From: Flavobacteriaceae bacterium
Lineage (GTDB): Bacteria > Bacteroidota > Bacteroidia > Flavobacteriales > Flavobacteriaceae
Assembly: GCA_024763365.1 (NCBI GenBank)
Contig: JANTFO010000003.1
Span: forward strand, 1 to 51,665
DNA length: 51,665 bases
Reading direction: 5' to 3'
A program made the position numbers and the translations under genes. Below are positions 25,037 through 34,403 of the stretch, in pieces. The first letter of the stretch is position 1; each line of letters begins with the position of its first letter. The notes under the pieces are model-generated. The model worked only from the letters and a program-made list of their open reading frames with translations, was not told the origin of the DNA and searched no databases.

Positions 25037-27307
25037 TTAAGAGTAGTTTTCGTATAAGCCCATTAAGACTTTTTCCGGTGTCATAGGTGCATCAAATGCT
25101 AAGCTGTAGTTAGGATTGAAAGCAGTAATGGCATTTTGTATGGCAAAATAAGTACCTATACCATACATAAGTGGTGGTTCCCCAACGGCCTTTGACTTTA
25201 AAATTGCCATATCAACTCCTTTTGTTTCAAGGGCTTCTACTTTAATTTCTTTAGGTACGGAAAAAATATCCGGGACTTTGTAACCTGATAATGAATTTGA
25301 CAATAGCCTACCTTGTTCATCATAAGATATTTCCTCCATGGTCATCCAGCCTATACCTTGTACTAAGCCTCCTTCTACCTGTCCCATATCGATACCTTTG
25401 TTCATGGATTTACCAAAATCATGGACGATCTCTACGGAATCAATTTCATAAGTTCCCCGAATACAATCTACAGTCACAGTAGTCAATGCTGTACCATACA
25501 CATGATAAGCAAACGGATGTCCTTTTTCTATAGCTTTGTCAAAATGAATTTTTGGTGTAGCATAATGCGCATGCTCTGAAAGGCTGATCCGTTTTATAAA
25601 TGCCGATTTGATCAAGTCTTCCCATGCCAAAGAAGTTCGTTTTCCGTTAACTAAAACAAAATTGTTCTGAAAATTAATGTCATCTGACCCATTTATGGGT
25701 AGTTTTTCTGCAACTACTTTTATCAATCTTTCTTTAATTTGGTTACATGCTTTAAGCAATGCTTTTCCGTTAAGATCTGCGGTTGCACTGGCAGCTGAGG
25801 GCGACATATTCGCTATTCTCGTTGTATTAGTGGTTTCAATTTTAACTTTACTTTCGTTTAAACCAAAGAATTGAGCAGCTATTTGAAGCATTTTAGTATT
25901 GACACTTTGTCCCATTTCAACAGCTCCGGTACTAACTCCAATACTACCATCATGATAAACGTGTATCAAGGCTCTAGCATGATTCATAGGGGTATTGGTA
26001 AAGGATATACCAAATGTGATCGGCATTAGTGAAATACCTTTTTTGTAGTTTTGGTTTTTACTATTAAATAAGGTTAATTCCTTTTCTTTCTTTGCTAAAT
26101 CATAGGTTTCTTTTACTTGATGCCAGGTGTTGGAAATTTCAACCTGTTTGGCTATCTGACCATAAGGAAATTCATCATTTTCTTGTAGTAAGTTGGCTTC
26201 TTGTATTTTTCTAACGGGGATATTTAACTCTTTAGCGGCCTTTGCTATGGCAGCTTCTATTACAAACATACCCTGAGGGCCTCCAAATCCTCTAAAAGCG
26301 GTATTTGGTGGCAGGTTTGTTTTGCAAGAGTACACGGTAAATTTAGCACTCTTGACATAGTAACTATTGGTCGCATGAAACAAAGTGCGTTCAGCAATAG
26401 CCGGTGATAAATCAGCAGCAGCTCCCGAATTTTGATAAAAATCTACTTCATAGGCTTTAATCTTTAGGTTTTTATCCAAACCAATTTTAAAGCTGGATTC
26501 ATAAGGATGACGTTTACCGGTCATACGCATATCGTCATGGCGTTCTAAAACCATTTTAACAGGCTTGTTTAAAATCTGCGCTGCTAATGCTGTCATCACG
26601 GCCCAAGGTGTAGCCTGATCTTCTTTCCCACCAAAAGCCCCACCCAGACGGTTTACCTCGACTTCTATTTTATGCATTGGAATATTAAGAACTCTAGCCG
26701 CGGTAGCTTGAACTGAAGTAGGCCCTTGTGTAGATGAAAATATTTTTAGATTTCCGTTTTCTAGGGGTATTGTATAAGAAGCTTGTGTCTCCAAATATAG
26801 ATGTTCCTGTCCGTTTGTAAAGGTTTCTCCTGTAAAAATATACACACTTTCTTCAAAACCTTTTGAGGTGTCATTTAATGTAAATGTCCTGGGAGCATTG
26901 ATAAACGAAGCCTTTTCAAAGGCTTCTTTTGTAGAAGTTACTGCAGGCATTTCCTCCAGGTCAATTTTGATCAGTTGCCTGGCTTTTTTGGCAATGGCCA
27001 AGGTTTCAGCTATGATAAGCGCAATAGGTTGCCCCATAAAGTGTACTTCATTTTCTGCGAATAAAGTTTCATCAGGAATGATGCCTCCTATTTGATTTTT
27101 ACCGGGAATGTCTTTGTAATCAAGTATTTTGATGACTCCTTTAACACTTTTAGCTTCGGTATAATCTATCTTTTTGATGATGCCGTGAGCAATAGGTGCA
27201 TCAAAAACCAGGGCATGTAGAGTGCCTTCTCGGAGGTTTATATCGTCTACAAAAATAGACTCACCTCGTACATGGCCAATCGAATCTTTATTTTTCATAC
27301 TACTCAT
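25037..27307 (-). CDS. xdhB: Xanthine dehydrogenase molybdopterin-binding subunit XdhB
   Basis: Large molybdenum-containing subunit that hydroxylates hypoxanthine and xanthine. The 756 residues include the aldehyde-oxidase/xanthine-dehydrogenase a/b hammerhead (about 1-115), the MoCo motifs GGAFGGKED (near 226) and AFRGFGGPQG (near 339), TGAVEMGQSVNTKM (near 461), and the catalytic glutamate in GEPPLMYGIG (near 711). The start overlaps the end of xdhA by 4 bases, giving tight coupling. Length matches the split bacterial XdhB type. Purine catabolism is the expected role; no uricase or purine permease is in the window. Confidence 0.95.
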   Translation of the reverse strand: MSSMKNKDSIGHVRGESIFVDDINLREGTLHALVFDAPIAHGIIKKIDYTEAKSVKGVIKILDYKDIPGKNQIGGIIPDETLFAENEVHFMGQPIALIIAETLAIAKKARQLIKIDLEEMPAVTSTKEAFEKASFINAPRTFTLNDTSKGFEESVYIFTGETFTNGQEHLYLETQASYTIPLENGNLKIFSSTQGPTSVQATAARVLNIPMHKIEVEVNRLGGAFGGKEDQATPWAVMTALAAQILNKPVKMVLERHDDMRMTGKRHPYESSFKIGLDKNLKIKAYEVDFYQNSGAAADLSPAIAERTLFHATNSYYVKSAKFTVYSCKTNLPPNTAFRGFGGPQGMFVIEAAIAKAAKELNIPVRKIQEANLLQENDEFPYGQIAKQVEISNTWHQVKETYDLAKKEKELTLFNSKNQNYKKGISLMPITFGISFTNTPMNHARALIHVYHDGSIGVSTGAVEMGQSVNTKMLQIAAQFFGLNESKVKIETTNTTRIANMSPSAASATADLNGKALLKACNQIKERLIKVVAEKLPINGSDDINFQNNFVLVNGKRTSLAWEDLIKSAFIKRISLSEHAHYATPKIHFDKAIEKGHPFAYHVYGTALTTVTVDCIRGTYEIDSVEIVHDFGKSMNKGIDMGQVEGGLVQGIGWMTMEEISYDEQGRLLSNSLSGYKVPDIFSVPKEIKVEALETKGVDMAILKSKAVGEPPLMYGIGTYFAIQNAITAFNPNYSLAFDAPMTPEKVLMGLYENYS

Positions 27308-28707
27308 GCTACTAGATCTTTGAGTTTGAATAAATTCGGAAATAGTTTTAGGAAGTGGGCATAGAACAATTGTCTGGCTAGCAATCTTTTATAAGTCTCC
27401 GTGCCTCTTACATCACTAATGGGTGAAATTTCCTTTTGCATGATATCCTGTGCTGCTATGATGGTGGATACAGTTAACTTTTTTCCTTTGAGATAGGTAT
27501 TGGTTTGGTTTAAATACTTTGGAATAGCAGCCACACCACCCACCGCAATATGCGTTTCTTTAATTATATTATCGTTGAGCTTGATATTTAGGGCAGTATT
27601 TACGGAGGCAATGTCTAAATGCGTGCGCTTACTTACTTTTTCAAAATTGAAGTAGGTGTTTTGATCGGGTATTTCGAATGAAATGTGCTGTATAAACTCA
27701 TGATCTTGCAGATCCATTTTTTTGTAATCCAAAAAGAAGTCTTTGAGTAGGATCTCTCTGATAGCTCCAATCGAACTTTGTATGTATAAGCTGCTATTTA
27801 ATGCTAAAAAGAAAATGCTCATATCCCCGATAGGCGAGGCATTGACAAAATTACCACCTATACTGGCCATATTCCTGATAGGCTCTGATGATACTAATTT
27901 TAAATGGCTCTTTACATAAGGAAAATACCGGGCAAATTCACAATTCTCCATCAAATTAGTCACATTGACGCCAGCTCCTATTTTACATTTTGTGTTAGAA
28001 AAAAGGATTTTATCAGGGACAAAATCAGAGGCTTTTTGGATCTCTTGATCGAGAAGGGCATCAGCATGTTTTACATATAGATCAGTTCCACCGGACACCA
28101 ATACACCTTCAGTAAATGATTGTTCATTCTTTATTTCCCTAAGTCTGGCAGGTATATCTGTAAAATAGTCAGGTATAAATTTGTTTTTAACTAACCAATT
28201 CAGCGAGTCATGATGATTTTTTTTCTGAAGTTTTTCAGTAACTTCTTTGGCTGCTTTTTCAATGGATTTATATCCTGTACAACGACAGATATTGCCACTG
28301 AGGGCATTGAGACTGTCAGTGTAAGTGACAGGTTTTTCCCTTAAACTTAACCCCGTTAATGAAATTACAAAACCAGGAGTACAATATCCACACTGCGTTG
28401 CGAAATTATTATGCATGCTTTGTTGTGCAATGTTGAGTTTGTTTGTAAGATTTATACCTTCAACCGTTACGATATGCTTACCATGTGCGTTAGCCAAAGG
28501 GGTTAAACAGGAAGTAAGGCTAACATAGTGAAGCTTATTGTCCTTATGTAAGCTTCCTGATAAAACAGTGCAAGCACCACAATCACCTTCTTTGCATCCC
28601 GCTTTTGTACCTTTTAAACCTTGTTCCTCTCTGATAAAATGTAACAAACTCATGCCTGATTTGGCTTCTGTTTGCACTTTTTTATCATTTAGAATAAATT
28701 CAATCAT
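27304..28707 (-). CDS. xdhA: Xanthine dehydrogenase small subunit XdhA (2Fe-2S and FAD)
   Basis: Electron-transfer subunit, 467 residues. The N-terminal ferredoxin domain has CKEGDCGACTVL (near 38-49). The second 2Fe-2S helical domain has CGYCTPGF and ICRCTGY (near 106-145). The C-terminal FAD domain (about 195-460) has the GGTDLYVKH loop and the NMASIGGNFVNASPIGD FAD motif. It starts the operon; a perfect 9-bp inverted repeat lies 7-32 bases upstream of its ATG, in the divergent spacer with the DUF4395 gene. Domain order and length are canonical. Confidence 0.95.
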   Translation of the reverse strand: MIEFILNDKKVQTEAKSGMSLLHFIREEQGLKGTKAGCKEGDCGACTVLSGSLHKDNKLHYVSLTSCLTPLANAHGKHIVTVEGINLTNKLNIAQQSMHNNFATQCGYCTPGFVISLTGLSLREKPVTYTDSLNALSGNICRCTGYKSIEKAAKEVTEKLQKKNHHDSLNWLVKNKFIPDYFTDIPARLREIKNEQSFTEGVLVSGGTDLYVKHADALLDQEIQKASDFVPDKILFSNTKCKIGAGVNVTNLMENCEFARYFPYVKSHLKLVSSEPIRNMASIGGNFVNASPIGDMSIFFLALNSSLYIQSSIGAIREILLKDFFLDYKKMDLQDHEFIQHISFEIPDQNTYFNFEKVSKRTHLDIASVNTALNIKLNDNIIKETHIAVGGVAAIPKYLNQTNTYLKGKKLTVSTIIAAQDIMQKEISPISDVRGTETYKRLLARQLFYAHFLKLFPNLFKLKDLVA

Positions 28708-28713
28708 TTTGTT

Positions 28714-28739
28714 ATTTACAGTTTTTTGTGACTGTAAAT
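28714..28739 (-). promoter_or_regulatory. Perfect inverted repeat upstream of xdhA (operator or leader hairpin)
   Basis: ATTTACAGT and ACTGTAAAT are exact 9-base inverted copies with an 8-base spacer, lying 7 bases before the xdhA ATG. In AT-rich DNA an exact match of this length that contains GC is unlikely by chance. It could be a repressor operator for the purine-catabolism operon, or an RNA hairpin controlling xdhA translation. Confidence 0.65.
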
Positions 28740-28877
28740 TTAAGGAATTATAAAGACCTGTTAGTTTTAATTAAGATTTTTCTTATCGGAAACTGGGGTT
28801 GTTTTTCAAGTTTATCAAACATCAAGATTTGGTGAAATCACTAGGAACTTTAGAGAGTCATTGAATAAATCCATTAA

Positions 28878-28907
28878 TTGCTTTTTCCCAAACAAAGTAT
28901 ATATTTG
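28878..28907 (+). promoter_or_regulatory. Bacteroidota-type promoter for the DUF4395 gene
   Basis: TTG at 28878-28880, a 19-base spacer, and TATATTTG at 28900-28907 match the -33/-7 consensus. The box ends 26 bases before the ATG at 28934. Confidence 0.65.
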
Positions 28908-28933
28908 TTCCTTACTAACTAAAAATACTTATT

Positions 28934-29581
28934 ATGAATAAAAATTTGCCTTTCGGGGAAAACGTGTCAGGTTATGATATCCCTGTATTGAACGAACGCG
29001 AAATAAGAGCAGCTGCGGGGATCTTATTTCTCATTATGTTTATCGGAATACTGCAAGCAGGCAATGGCGATTTTACCTTGATTAAATATGGCGTGATCGG
29101 TTTTCTATTGGACTTTCTTATCAGGGTTTTTGTAAGTCCAAGGTACGCACCTACATTGATTATGGGCCGTTGGATTGTACGTAACCAAACACCGGAATAT
29201 GTAGGAGCAAGGCAAAAGAAATTTGCCTGGCAAATAGGTATCGTACTGGCTTTAACTATGCTGGTTTTAATGGTTTTAGTCAATTCTTTTAGCCCTATTA
29301 CCGGTCTTATTTGTTTTGTGTGTTTGATTTTTTTATTTTTCGAATCAGCCTTTGGTATTTGTTTAGGTTGTAAGATGTACCCTTGGTTTTTTGGTAAAGA
29401 AAATCTACAATACTGTCCGGGCGAAGTTTGTGATATTAAAGCTCGTCACAAAATTCAAAAACTGGGACGTATTCATGCTATTGTTTTTTTGGGATTTATC
29501 GTGTTTTTTGTAGTGGTATTTTTCCTGTTTCATGACTTTTTAAGTGTACAACCATTCGATTTGTTTGGGATAACAGACTAA
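28934..29581 (+). CDS. DUF4395 family integral membrane protein
   Basis: A 215-residue inner-membrane protein with about four hydrophobic segments (near 25-45, 48-65, 98-135 and 178-202). It carries the Cys-bearing signature GICLGCKMYPWFFG followed by QYCPGEVC, recalling the DUF4395 family. The paired CxxC and CxxxxC could bind metal or form disulfides, but no function is established. It has its own promoter and stands between the divergent xdh operon and the acyl-CoA dehydrogenase, with no visible link to either. Confidence 0.8.
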   Translation: MNKNLPFGENVSGYDIPVLNEREIRAAAGILFLIMFIGILQAGNGDFTLIKYGVIGFLLDFLIRVFVSPRYAPTLIMGRWIVRNQTPEYVGARQKKFAWQIGIVLALTMLVLMVLVNSFSPITGLICFVCLIFLFFESAFGICLGCKMYPWFFGKENLQYCPGEVCDIKARHKIQKLGRIHAIVFLGFIVFFVVVFFLFHDFLSVQPFDLFGITD

Positions 29582-29674
29582 ACAAATAATCCTACATTCA
29601 AAACATACACAAACATTTCCAAAAACAAATTTTCAAAACCTGACATTTGTCAAAATCAATCTTTTGTTTTTCCC

Positions 29675-29682
29675 TATTTTTG
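29675..29682 (+). promoter_or_regulatory. Putative -7 box for the acyl-CoA dehydrogenase gene
   Basis: TATTTTTG matches TAnnTTTG, 37 bases before the ATG at 29720. TTTG words occur upstream but at the wrong spacing for a -33 element. Confidence 0.45.
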
Positions 29683-29719
29683 AGGCTTAAAACTAAATAT
29701 TAACCGATATTAAAATTTT

Positions 29720-31516
29720 ATGGCAGCAAAAGAACTCGTAAAAGGGGGTGAATTTTTACTAAAAGATCCCGATATAGATAATTCCTTTATTCCCGAAGAA
29801 TTTGACGAAGAACAAAAGATGATTGTACAGACCTGTGAGGATTTCCTGGAAACAGAAGTCTATCCCAATCTCGATAGGATAGATGCTCAGGAAGTTGGTC
29901 TCATGCCCAGCCTGCTTGACAAAGCTGGTGAACTAGGCCTTTTGGGTATTTCTGTGCCGGAAAAATATGAGGGTTTTAACCAGGACTTTTTAACTAATAT
30001 GCGCGCTAATGAGTCTATTGGTGCAGCCAACTCTTTCTCCGTTGCTTTTATGTGTCATACCGGTATCGGGACATTACCAATTTTATACTATGGTAATGAC
30101 GAACAAAAACAAAAATATGTACCGAAATTGGCAACGGGTGAATTGAAAGCTTCCTATTGTTTGACAGAACCCGGTTCTGGTTCAGATGCCAATTCGGGTA
30201 CAACCAGTGCCACTTTATCTGAAGATGGGAAATATTATATCCTTAACGGTCAAAAAATGTGGATTACCAACGGTGGTTTTTCAAATGTTCATACCGTATT
30301 TGCAAAGGTAGATAAAGACCGTGTCTTTAGTGCATTTATCGTGGAAGCAGATTGGGAAGGCGTGGAAATTAATACCGAAGAAAAGAAAATGGGTATTAAA
30401 GGCTCCTCGACCGTTCAAATATTTTACAACAATGTAAAAGTACCCGTGGAAAACATGTTGGGTAGGAGAGGGGAAGGCTTCCGTATAGCGCTGAACATCT
30501 TGCATATAGGCCGTATCAAACTAGGTGCTACAGTATTAGGTGGTGCCAAAAGAAATATTACGCATTCTGTTAATTATGCAAACGAAAGGATACAATTTGG
30601 CCAACCTATTTCAAATTTTGGTCTGATCCGTTACAAACTGGCAGAACAGCTTATCCAGACTTTTGTCGCTGAATCGGCTGTTTATAAAGCTAGTAAAGAA
30701 ATCAATGATATGATCAATGCCATGATGGAAGAAGGCGTACCCCATGGTAAAGCCAATATTGAGGGTTCTGCAGAATTTGCCATAGAATGTGCCTTGCTCA
30801 AAGTCTTGGGTTCTGAGTCATTGGACTATGTGGTGGATGAAGCGGTTCAGATATATGGTGGACTTGGTTTCTCTGCAGATGCGCCGGTAGACCGTGCGTA
30901 TCGAGATTCCCGTATCAACCGTATCTTTGAAGGAACTAATGAGATCAATAGGCTTTTAGTGGTAGATACCACCTTAAAACGTGCCATGAAAGGTATCATT
31001 GATTTATTTGACAAAGAAGAAGAAGTTTTAAAACATATTGGTGAAATACATAAAAATGTTCAATCAGAAGATTATTATGGTGAAAAACTAGCTTATTTAC
31101 AAAACTTCAAAGACCTCTTGATGTTGGTGCTCAAAAAAGCTGCTGATACTTTTGGTCGTCAATTTGTACAAGAACAGCAGATATGGCAAAACCTATCTAA
31201 TATGATCATAGCCTTATATGCAGCAGAAGCAACTTACGTAAGAGTAAATAAATTAGAAAAACTGCAAAAAGAAGGGCGTACTGACTTGAAAGATATGCGT
31301 TTGTACAAGCATATTTTGGATGTGTATATGTATGATGCCGCTGCCGAAATCCGTAAAGAAGCTACTGACGCAGTCAATTCATTCGCAGAAGTTGACGAAC
31401 AAAAATTACTTTTGGATGCTGTGGAAGCCTATACTAAAGTAAATTCTGTTAATGTCAAAGTAGCACGTCAGGAATTAGCCCAGGAGTTGATAGAGGATAA
31501 CAGATACAAATTCTAA
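29720..31516 (+). CDS. Acyl-CoA dehydrogenase family protein
   Basis: FAD enzyme that introduces the first double bond in fatty acyl-CoA beta-oxidation. The 598 residues contain the standard ACAD core (about 25-420): CLTEPGSGSDANS (near 142) and MWITNGG (near 180) for FAD binding, GRRGEGF, RIQFGQPISNFGLIRYKLA, and QIYGGLGFSADAPVDRAYRDSRINRIFEGTNEI near 385. The catalytic base is probably the Glu in FEGTNEI. A roughly 180-residue C-terminal helical extension makes it longer than classical ACADs, like the VLCAD-type enzymes common in Bacteroidota. It ends at a clear hairpin terminator. Confidence 0.95.
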   Translation: MAAKELVKGGEFLLKDPDIDNSFIPEEFDEEQKMIVQTCEDFLETEVYPNLDRIDAQEVGLMPSLLDKAGELGLLGISVPEKYEGFNQDFLTNMRANESIGAANSFSVAFMCHTGIGTLPILYYGNDEQKQKYVPKLATGELKASYCLTEPGSGSDANSGTTSATLSEDGKYYILNGQKMWITNGGFSNVHTVFAKVDKDRVFSAFIVEADWEGVEINTEEKKMGIKGSSTVQIFYNNVKVPVENMLGRRGEGFRIALNILHIGRIKLGATVLGGAKRNITHSVNYANERIQFGQPISNFGLIRYKLAEQLIQTFVAESAVYKASKEINDMINAMMEEGVPHGKANIEGSAEFAIECALLKVLGSESLDYVVDEAVQIYGGLGFSADAPVDRAYRDSRINRIFEGTNEINRLLVVDTTLKRAMKGIIDLFDKEEEVLKHIGEIHKNVQSEDYYGEKLAYLQNFKDLLMLVLKKAADTFGRQFVQEQQIWQNLSNMIIALYAAEATYVRVNKLEKLQKEGRTDLKDMRLYKHILDVYMYDAAAEIRKEATDAVNSFAEVDEQKLLLDAVEAYTKVNSVNVKVARQELAQELIEDNRYKF

Positions 31517-31536
31517 CAAATTTTTTAACAGTTTTT

Positions 31537-31577
31537 AAACGCTGCTCAAATATATTTACTTGGGTAGCGTTTTCTTT
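31537..31577 (+). terminator. Intrinsic terminator after acyl-CoA dehydrogenase
   Basis: AACGCTGCTCAA pairs with TTGGGTAGCGTT over 12 bp with two wobbles, around a 10-base AT loop. TTTTCTTTATTT follows. It lies 20 bases after the stop codon. Confidence 0.85.
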
Positions 31578-31609
31578 ATTTATACCTTTACCTTTTTAAA
31601 ACAATTTAG

Positions 31610-32740
31610 ATGAAACCGGTAACTCAAATTGTAGAAGTTACAACACATAATCAACTCAAAGCCTTTGTGAAATTCCCTTTTAGGTTGTATAAAAACAATC
31701 CTTACTGGGTGCCTCCTTTGATACAAGATGAAATGGATTTTTTTAACTCGGAGAAGAATCCATCCTACAAAGAAGCTGAAGTTCAGTTATTTATGGCTGT
31801 TAGGGGTAAAAAGGTAGTTGGAAGGATAGCCCTTATTATCAATAAAAAAGAAGTGGAACAACTACAATTAAAGAAATTACGTTTTGGCTGGTTTGATTTT
31901 ATTGATGACCAGGAAGTATCTAAAATGTTATTGGACAAAGCTTTTGAAATTGGCAAAGAAAAAGGCATGGATCATCTGGAAGGTCCTATGGGTTTTACCA
32001 ATATGGACAAAGTAGGGGTATTGACTGAGGGTTACGAGGAACTGAGTACGATGATCACCTGGTATAACTTTCCTTATTATGTTCAGCATTTTGAAAAAAT
32101 GCACTTTGAAAAAGCTAAAGAGTGGTTGGAGTTCTATTTTTACACTAAGGATATTGCGTACGACCAATACGAAAATATGTCAGAACGAATCCAAAAAAGG
32201 TATCAACTAAAATTGGTTTCGTTTAAATCCTCCCGGGAAATCATGCCTTATGCAAATAAAATATTTGATTTATTAGACGTAACTTATAGTAAATTAGCTT
32301 CTTATGTGCCACTTACCTCAGAGCAAGTAGAATATTTTAAAAACAAATATATTCCGCTCATTGACCCCGATTTTATAAAGATTGTAGAGAATGAGGATGG
32401 TGAAACCATTGCTTTCGCTATAACGATGCCTTCCTATGCCAAAGCATTGCTAAAAGCCAAAGGTAAAATGTGGCCATTTGGTTTTATACATTTTTTAAAA
32501 GCACGAAAAAATACCAAAGAAGTTTTGTTTTACCTTATAGGTATTCATCCCGATTATCAGAAAAAAGGAGTGATTTTTATGCTTTTCGATGCTTATGCCA
32601 AAGCCTACAATAAGAGAGGGATAGAAAAAGCCATCAGGACCCCCGAATTGGCAGATAACAAAGATATCCAAAGACTGTGGAAAGCATTTAACCCGGTCAA
32701 CCATAAAAAAAGATGCACCTACCGTAAATCGATCACCTAA
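31610..32740 (+). CDS. GNAT-like N-acetyltransferase family protein
   Basis: A 376-residue cytoplasmic protein resembling the Bacteroidota proteins annotated as GNAT-like or hypothetical. The N-terminal region YKNNPYWVPPLIQDEMDFF and GRIALIINK are typical. The C-terminal half has YLIGIHPDYQKKGV, the acetyl-CoA-binding-loop-like motif, followed by RTPELADNKDIQRLWKAF. Substrate is unknown. It lies downstream of the acyl-CoA dehydrogenase terminator and 38 bases ahead of the lipoprotein start. It could be read as a two-lobed GNAT with a degenerate first lobe. Confidence 0.75.
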   Translation: MKPVTQIVEVTTHNQLKAFVKFPFRLYKNNPYWVPPLIQDEMDFFNSEKNPSYKEAEVQLFMAVRGKKVVGRIALIINKKEVEQLQLKKLRFGWFDFIDDQEVSKMLLDKAFEIGKEKGMDHLEGPMGFTNMDKVGVLTEGYEELSTMITWYNFPYYVQHFEKMHFEKAKEWLEFYFYTKDIAYDQYENMSERIQKRYQLKLVSFKSSREIMPYANKIFDLLDVTYSKLASYVPLTSEQVEYFKNKYIPLIDPDFIKIVENEDGETIAFAITMPSYAKALLKAKGKMWPFGFIHFLKARKNTKEVLFYLIGIHPDYQKKGVIFMLFDAYAKAYNKRGIEKAIRTPELADNKDIQRLWKAFNPVNHKKRCTYRKSIT

Positions 32741-32778
32741 ACTTGTTCAAACCAAAGAATAGCTTATTTTTGAACCGT

Positions 32779-33288
32779 ATGAAAAAACTAACGATTTTTA
32801 TAGTATTTCTTTTTTCCTTTTTCATGGCTTGTGACGATGGTGATTTTGATGAGCCAGTATTTGACTTTGAATCTACGCTAAAGTCTTGTAATGCTTATGT
32901 TTTATACCGTACCAATTCAGAAAATACGGAAGCTTTGATATTATCTATTGACGATTCAGTATTTCCTGATACAGAAGGTGTTAAAGAAGTCAATTTGACT
33001 AGGGATATGGTACGTTACCGTATTTTTGATGAGGCAGTTGGTACGGATTATTTTTGTGCTGATGTGCCTCCTTTAAGCCCTCAGGTAATCAAAGAATGGG
33101 CTTCCATCTCCGGTAGTGGATATGTAGAGATTACAACAAGCTTTGAGTATAATGAACAGCATGAATTATCAGCCTATATTTATGATATGACCTTTAAAAA
33201 TTTGCTTTTGGAAAGTGGGGACAAGCAATTGGTTTTTGATACTTATGAGTTTGGAAGCTTTAAAGTAAGTGTATCTAAATTACAATAA
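32779..33288 (+). CDS. Hypothetical lipoprotein
   Basis: About 169 residues. I start it at ATG 32779, giving MKKLTIFIVFLFSFFMAC, a classic lipoprotein signal with the Cys followed by DDGDFD. The track's TTG start at 32743 adds a meaningless hydrophilic lead. The mature part is acidic and beta-rich (YVLYRTNSENTEALILSI, SGSGYVEITTSFEYN) and probably faces the outer membrane or periplasm. I recognise no family. It is followed 41 bases later by the PorV-like gene on the same strand, so the two may be functionally linked. Confidence 0.75.
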   Translation: MKKLTIFIVFLFSFFMACDDGDFDEPVFDFESTLKSCNAYVLYRTNSENTEALILSIDDSVFPDTEGVKEVNLTRDMVRYRIFDEAVGTDYFCADVPPLSPQVIKEWASISGSGYVEITTSFEYNEQHELSAYIYDMTFKNLLLESGDKQLVFDTYEFGSFKVSVSKLQ

Positions 33289-33329
33289 GTTGCCTTAGTT
33301 ATAGTTATTATTATAGTAAAGAAAAATTT

Positions 33330-34403
33330 ATGAGAATTCAGATAAGTCTTTGTATTTTTTTAATAAGCACAACACTAGTTTTTGGGCAATCCATCCGCAA
33401 GTACTCTAACGAGTTTTTGAGTATCGGGGTTGACGCACAAGCCATGGCTATGGGTAATGCTGTAGTAGGGCAGGTACAGGGAGTAAGTGCCGGATATTGG
33501 AACCCAGCCGGATTAGTGTCAGTTGAGGATAATCAGTTGGGCTTGATGCATGCAGCCTATTTTGCTAATATTGCTCAGTACGATTATGCAGCTTATGCCA
33601 TGCCGGTCAGGAAAAATACGGCTATGGCATTTACCTTGCTTCGTTTTGGTGTAGATGATATTTTAGATACTACCGAACTTATTGATAGTGAGGGAAATAT
33701 AGATTACAATAAGATAAACCTCTTTAATGCAGCCGACTATGCTTTTCAGTTTTCTTTTGCCAAAAAGCAGATCTTTAAAGACATGGATATGGGTTTTTCT
33801 GCTAAACTTATTCATCGAAGAATTGGGAAGTTTGCTACTTCTTATGGCTTTGGTTTGGATGCCGGACTGCAATGGCATAGAAAGAATTGGCACTATGGGG
33901 TAATGGTACGTGATATTACGACTACTTTTAATGTATGGCAAATTAATAATGAGAAATTTGCATCAATCCAGAATGCTATTCCGGGAGAAAATCAAGAATT
34001 GCCGGAAACTACAGAGATCACAATTCCCAAAGCCCAGTTGGGCGTAGCCAAAGATTGGCAAATTACCCATTATATAGGATTGCAAACGGCACTACAAGCC
34101 AATATGCGTTTTGTGCAAACCAATGATATCATCAGTTCCTCTTTTGTGAGTATTGAACCGGCCTTTGGTTTTGAAGCCGATTTTGAAAAAACCATTTTTT
34201 TGCGAGGAGGAATCAATAACTTACAGGAAACTGTCAATTATGACCAAGGCCAATCGATCAGTTTTCAACCGAATGTGGGGGTAGGATTTCGCTATAACGG
34301 TATTCAGGTGGATTATGCTTTGACAAATATTGCCAGTGTGGGTAATGCTTTATACAGCAATATATTCTCCTTAAAAATTGATTTTGAAGCTTTTAGGGAT
34401 TAA
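33330..34403 (+). CDS. PorV/PorQ family outer membrane beta-barrel protein
   Basis: A 357-residue FadL-like barrel. After a signal peptide (about 1-20, ending VFGQ) comes the family's GVDAQAMAMGNAVVGQV and SAGYWNPAGLV, typical of PorV and PorQ. Alternating beta strands follow (AYAMPVRKNTAMAFTLLRFG, DMGFSAKLIHRRIG, YGFGLDAGLQW), ending at SNIFSLKIDFEAFRD. PorV and PorQ act as shuttle or attachment components of the type IX secretion system. Which subfamily this belongs to cannot be decided without a tree. Convergent gene order leaves a 554-base gap downstream. Confidence 0.85.
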   Translation: MRIQISLCIFLISTTLVFGQSIRKYSNEFLSIGVDAQAMAMGNAVVGQVQGVSAGYWNPAGLVSVEDNQLGLMHAAYFANIAQYDYAAYAMPVRKNTAMAFTLLRFGVDDILDTTELIDSEGNIDYNKINLFNAADYAFQFSFAKKQIFKDMDMGFSAKLIHRRIGKFATSYGFGLDAGLQWHRKNWHYGVMVRDITTTFNVWQINNEKFASIQNAIPGENQELPETTEITIPKAQLGVAKDWQITHYIGLQTALQANMRFVQTNDIISSSFVSIEPAFGFEADFEKTIFLRGGINNLQETVNYDQGQSISFQPNVGVGFRYNGIQVDYALTNIASVGNALYSNIFSLKIDFEAFRD

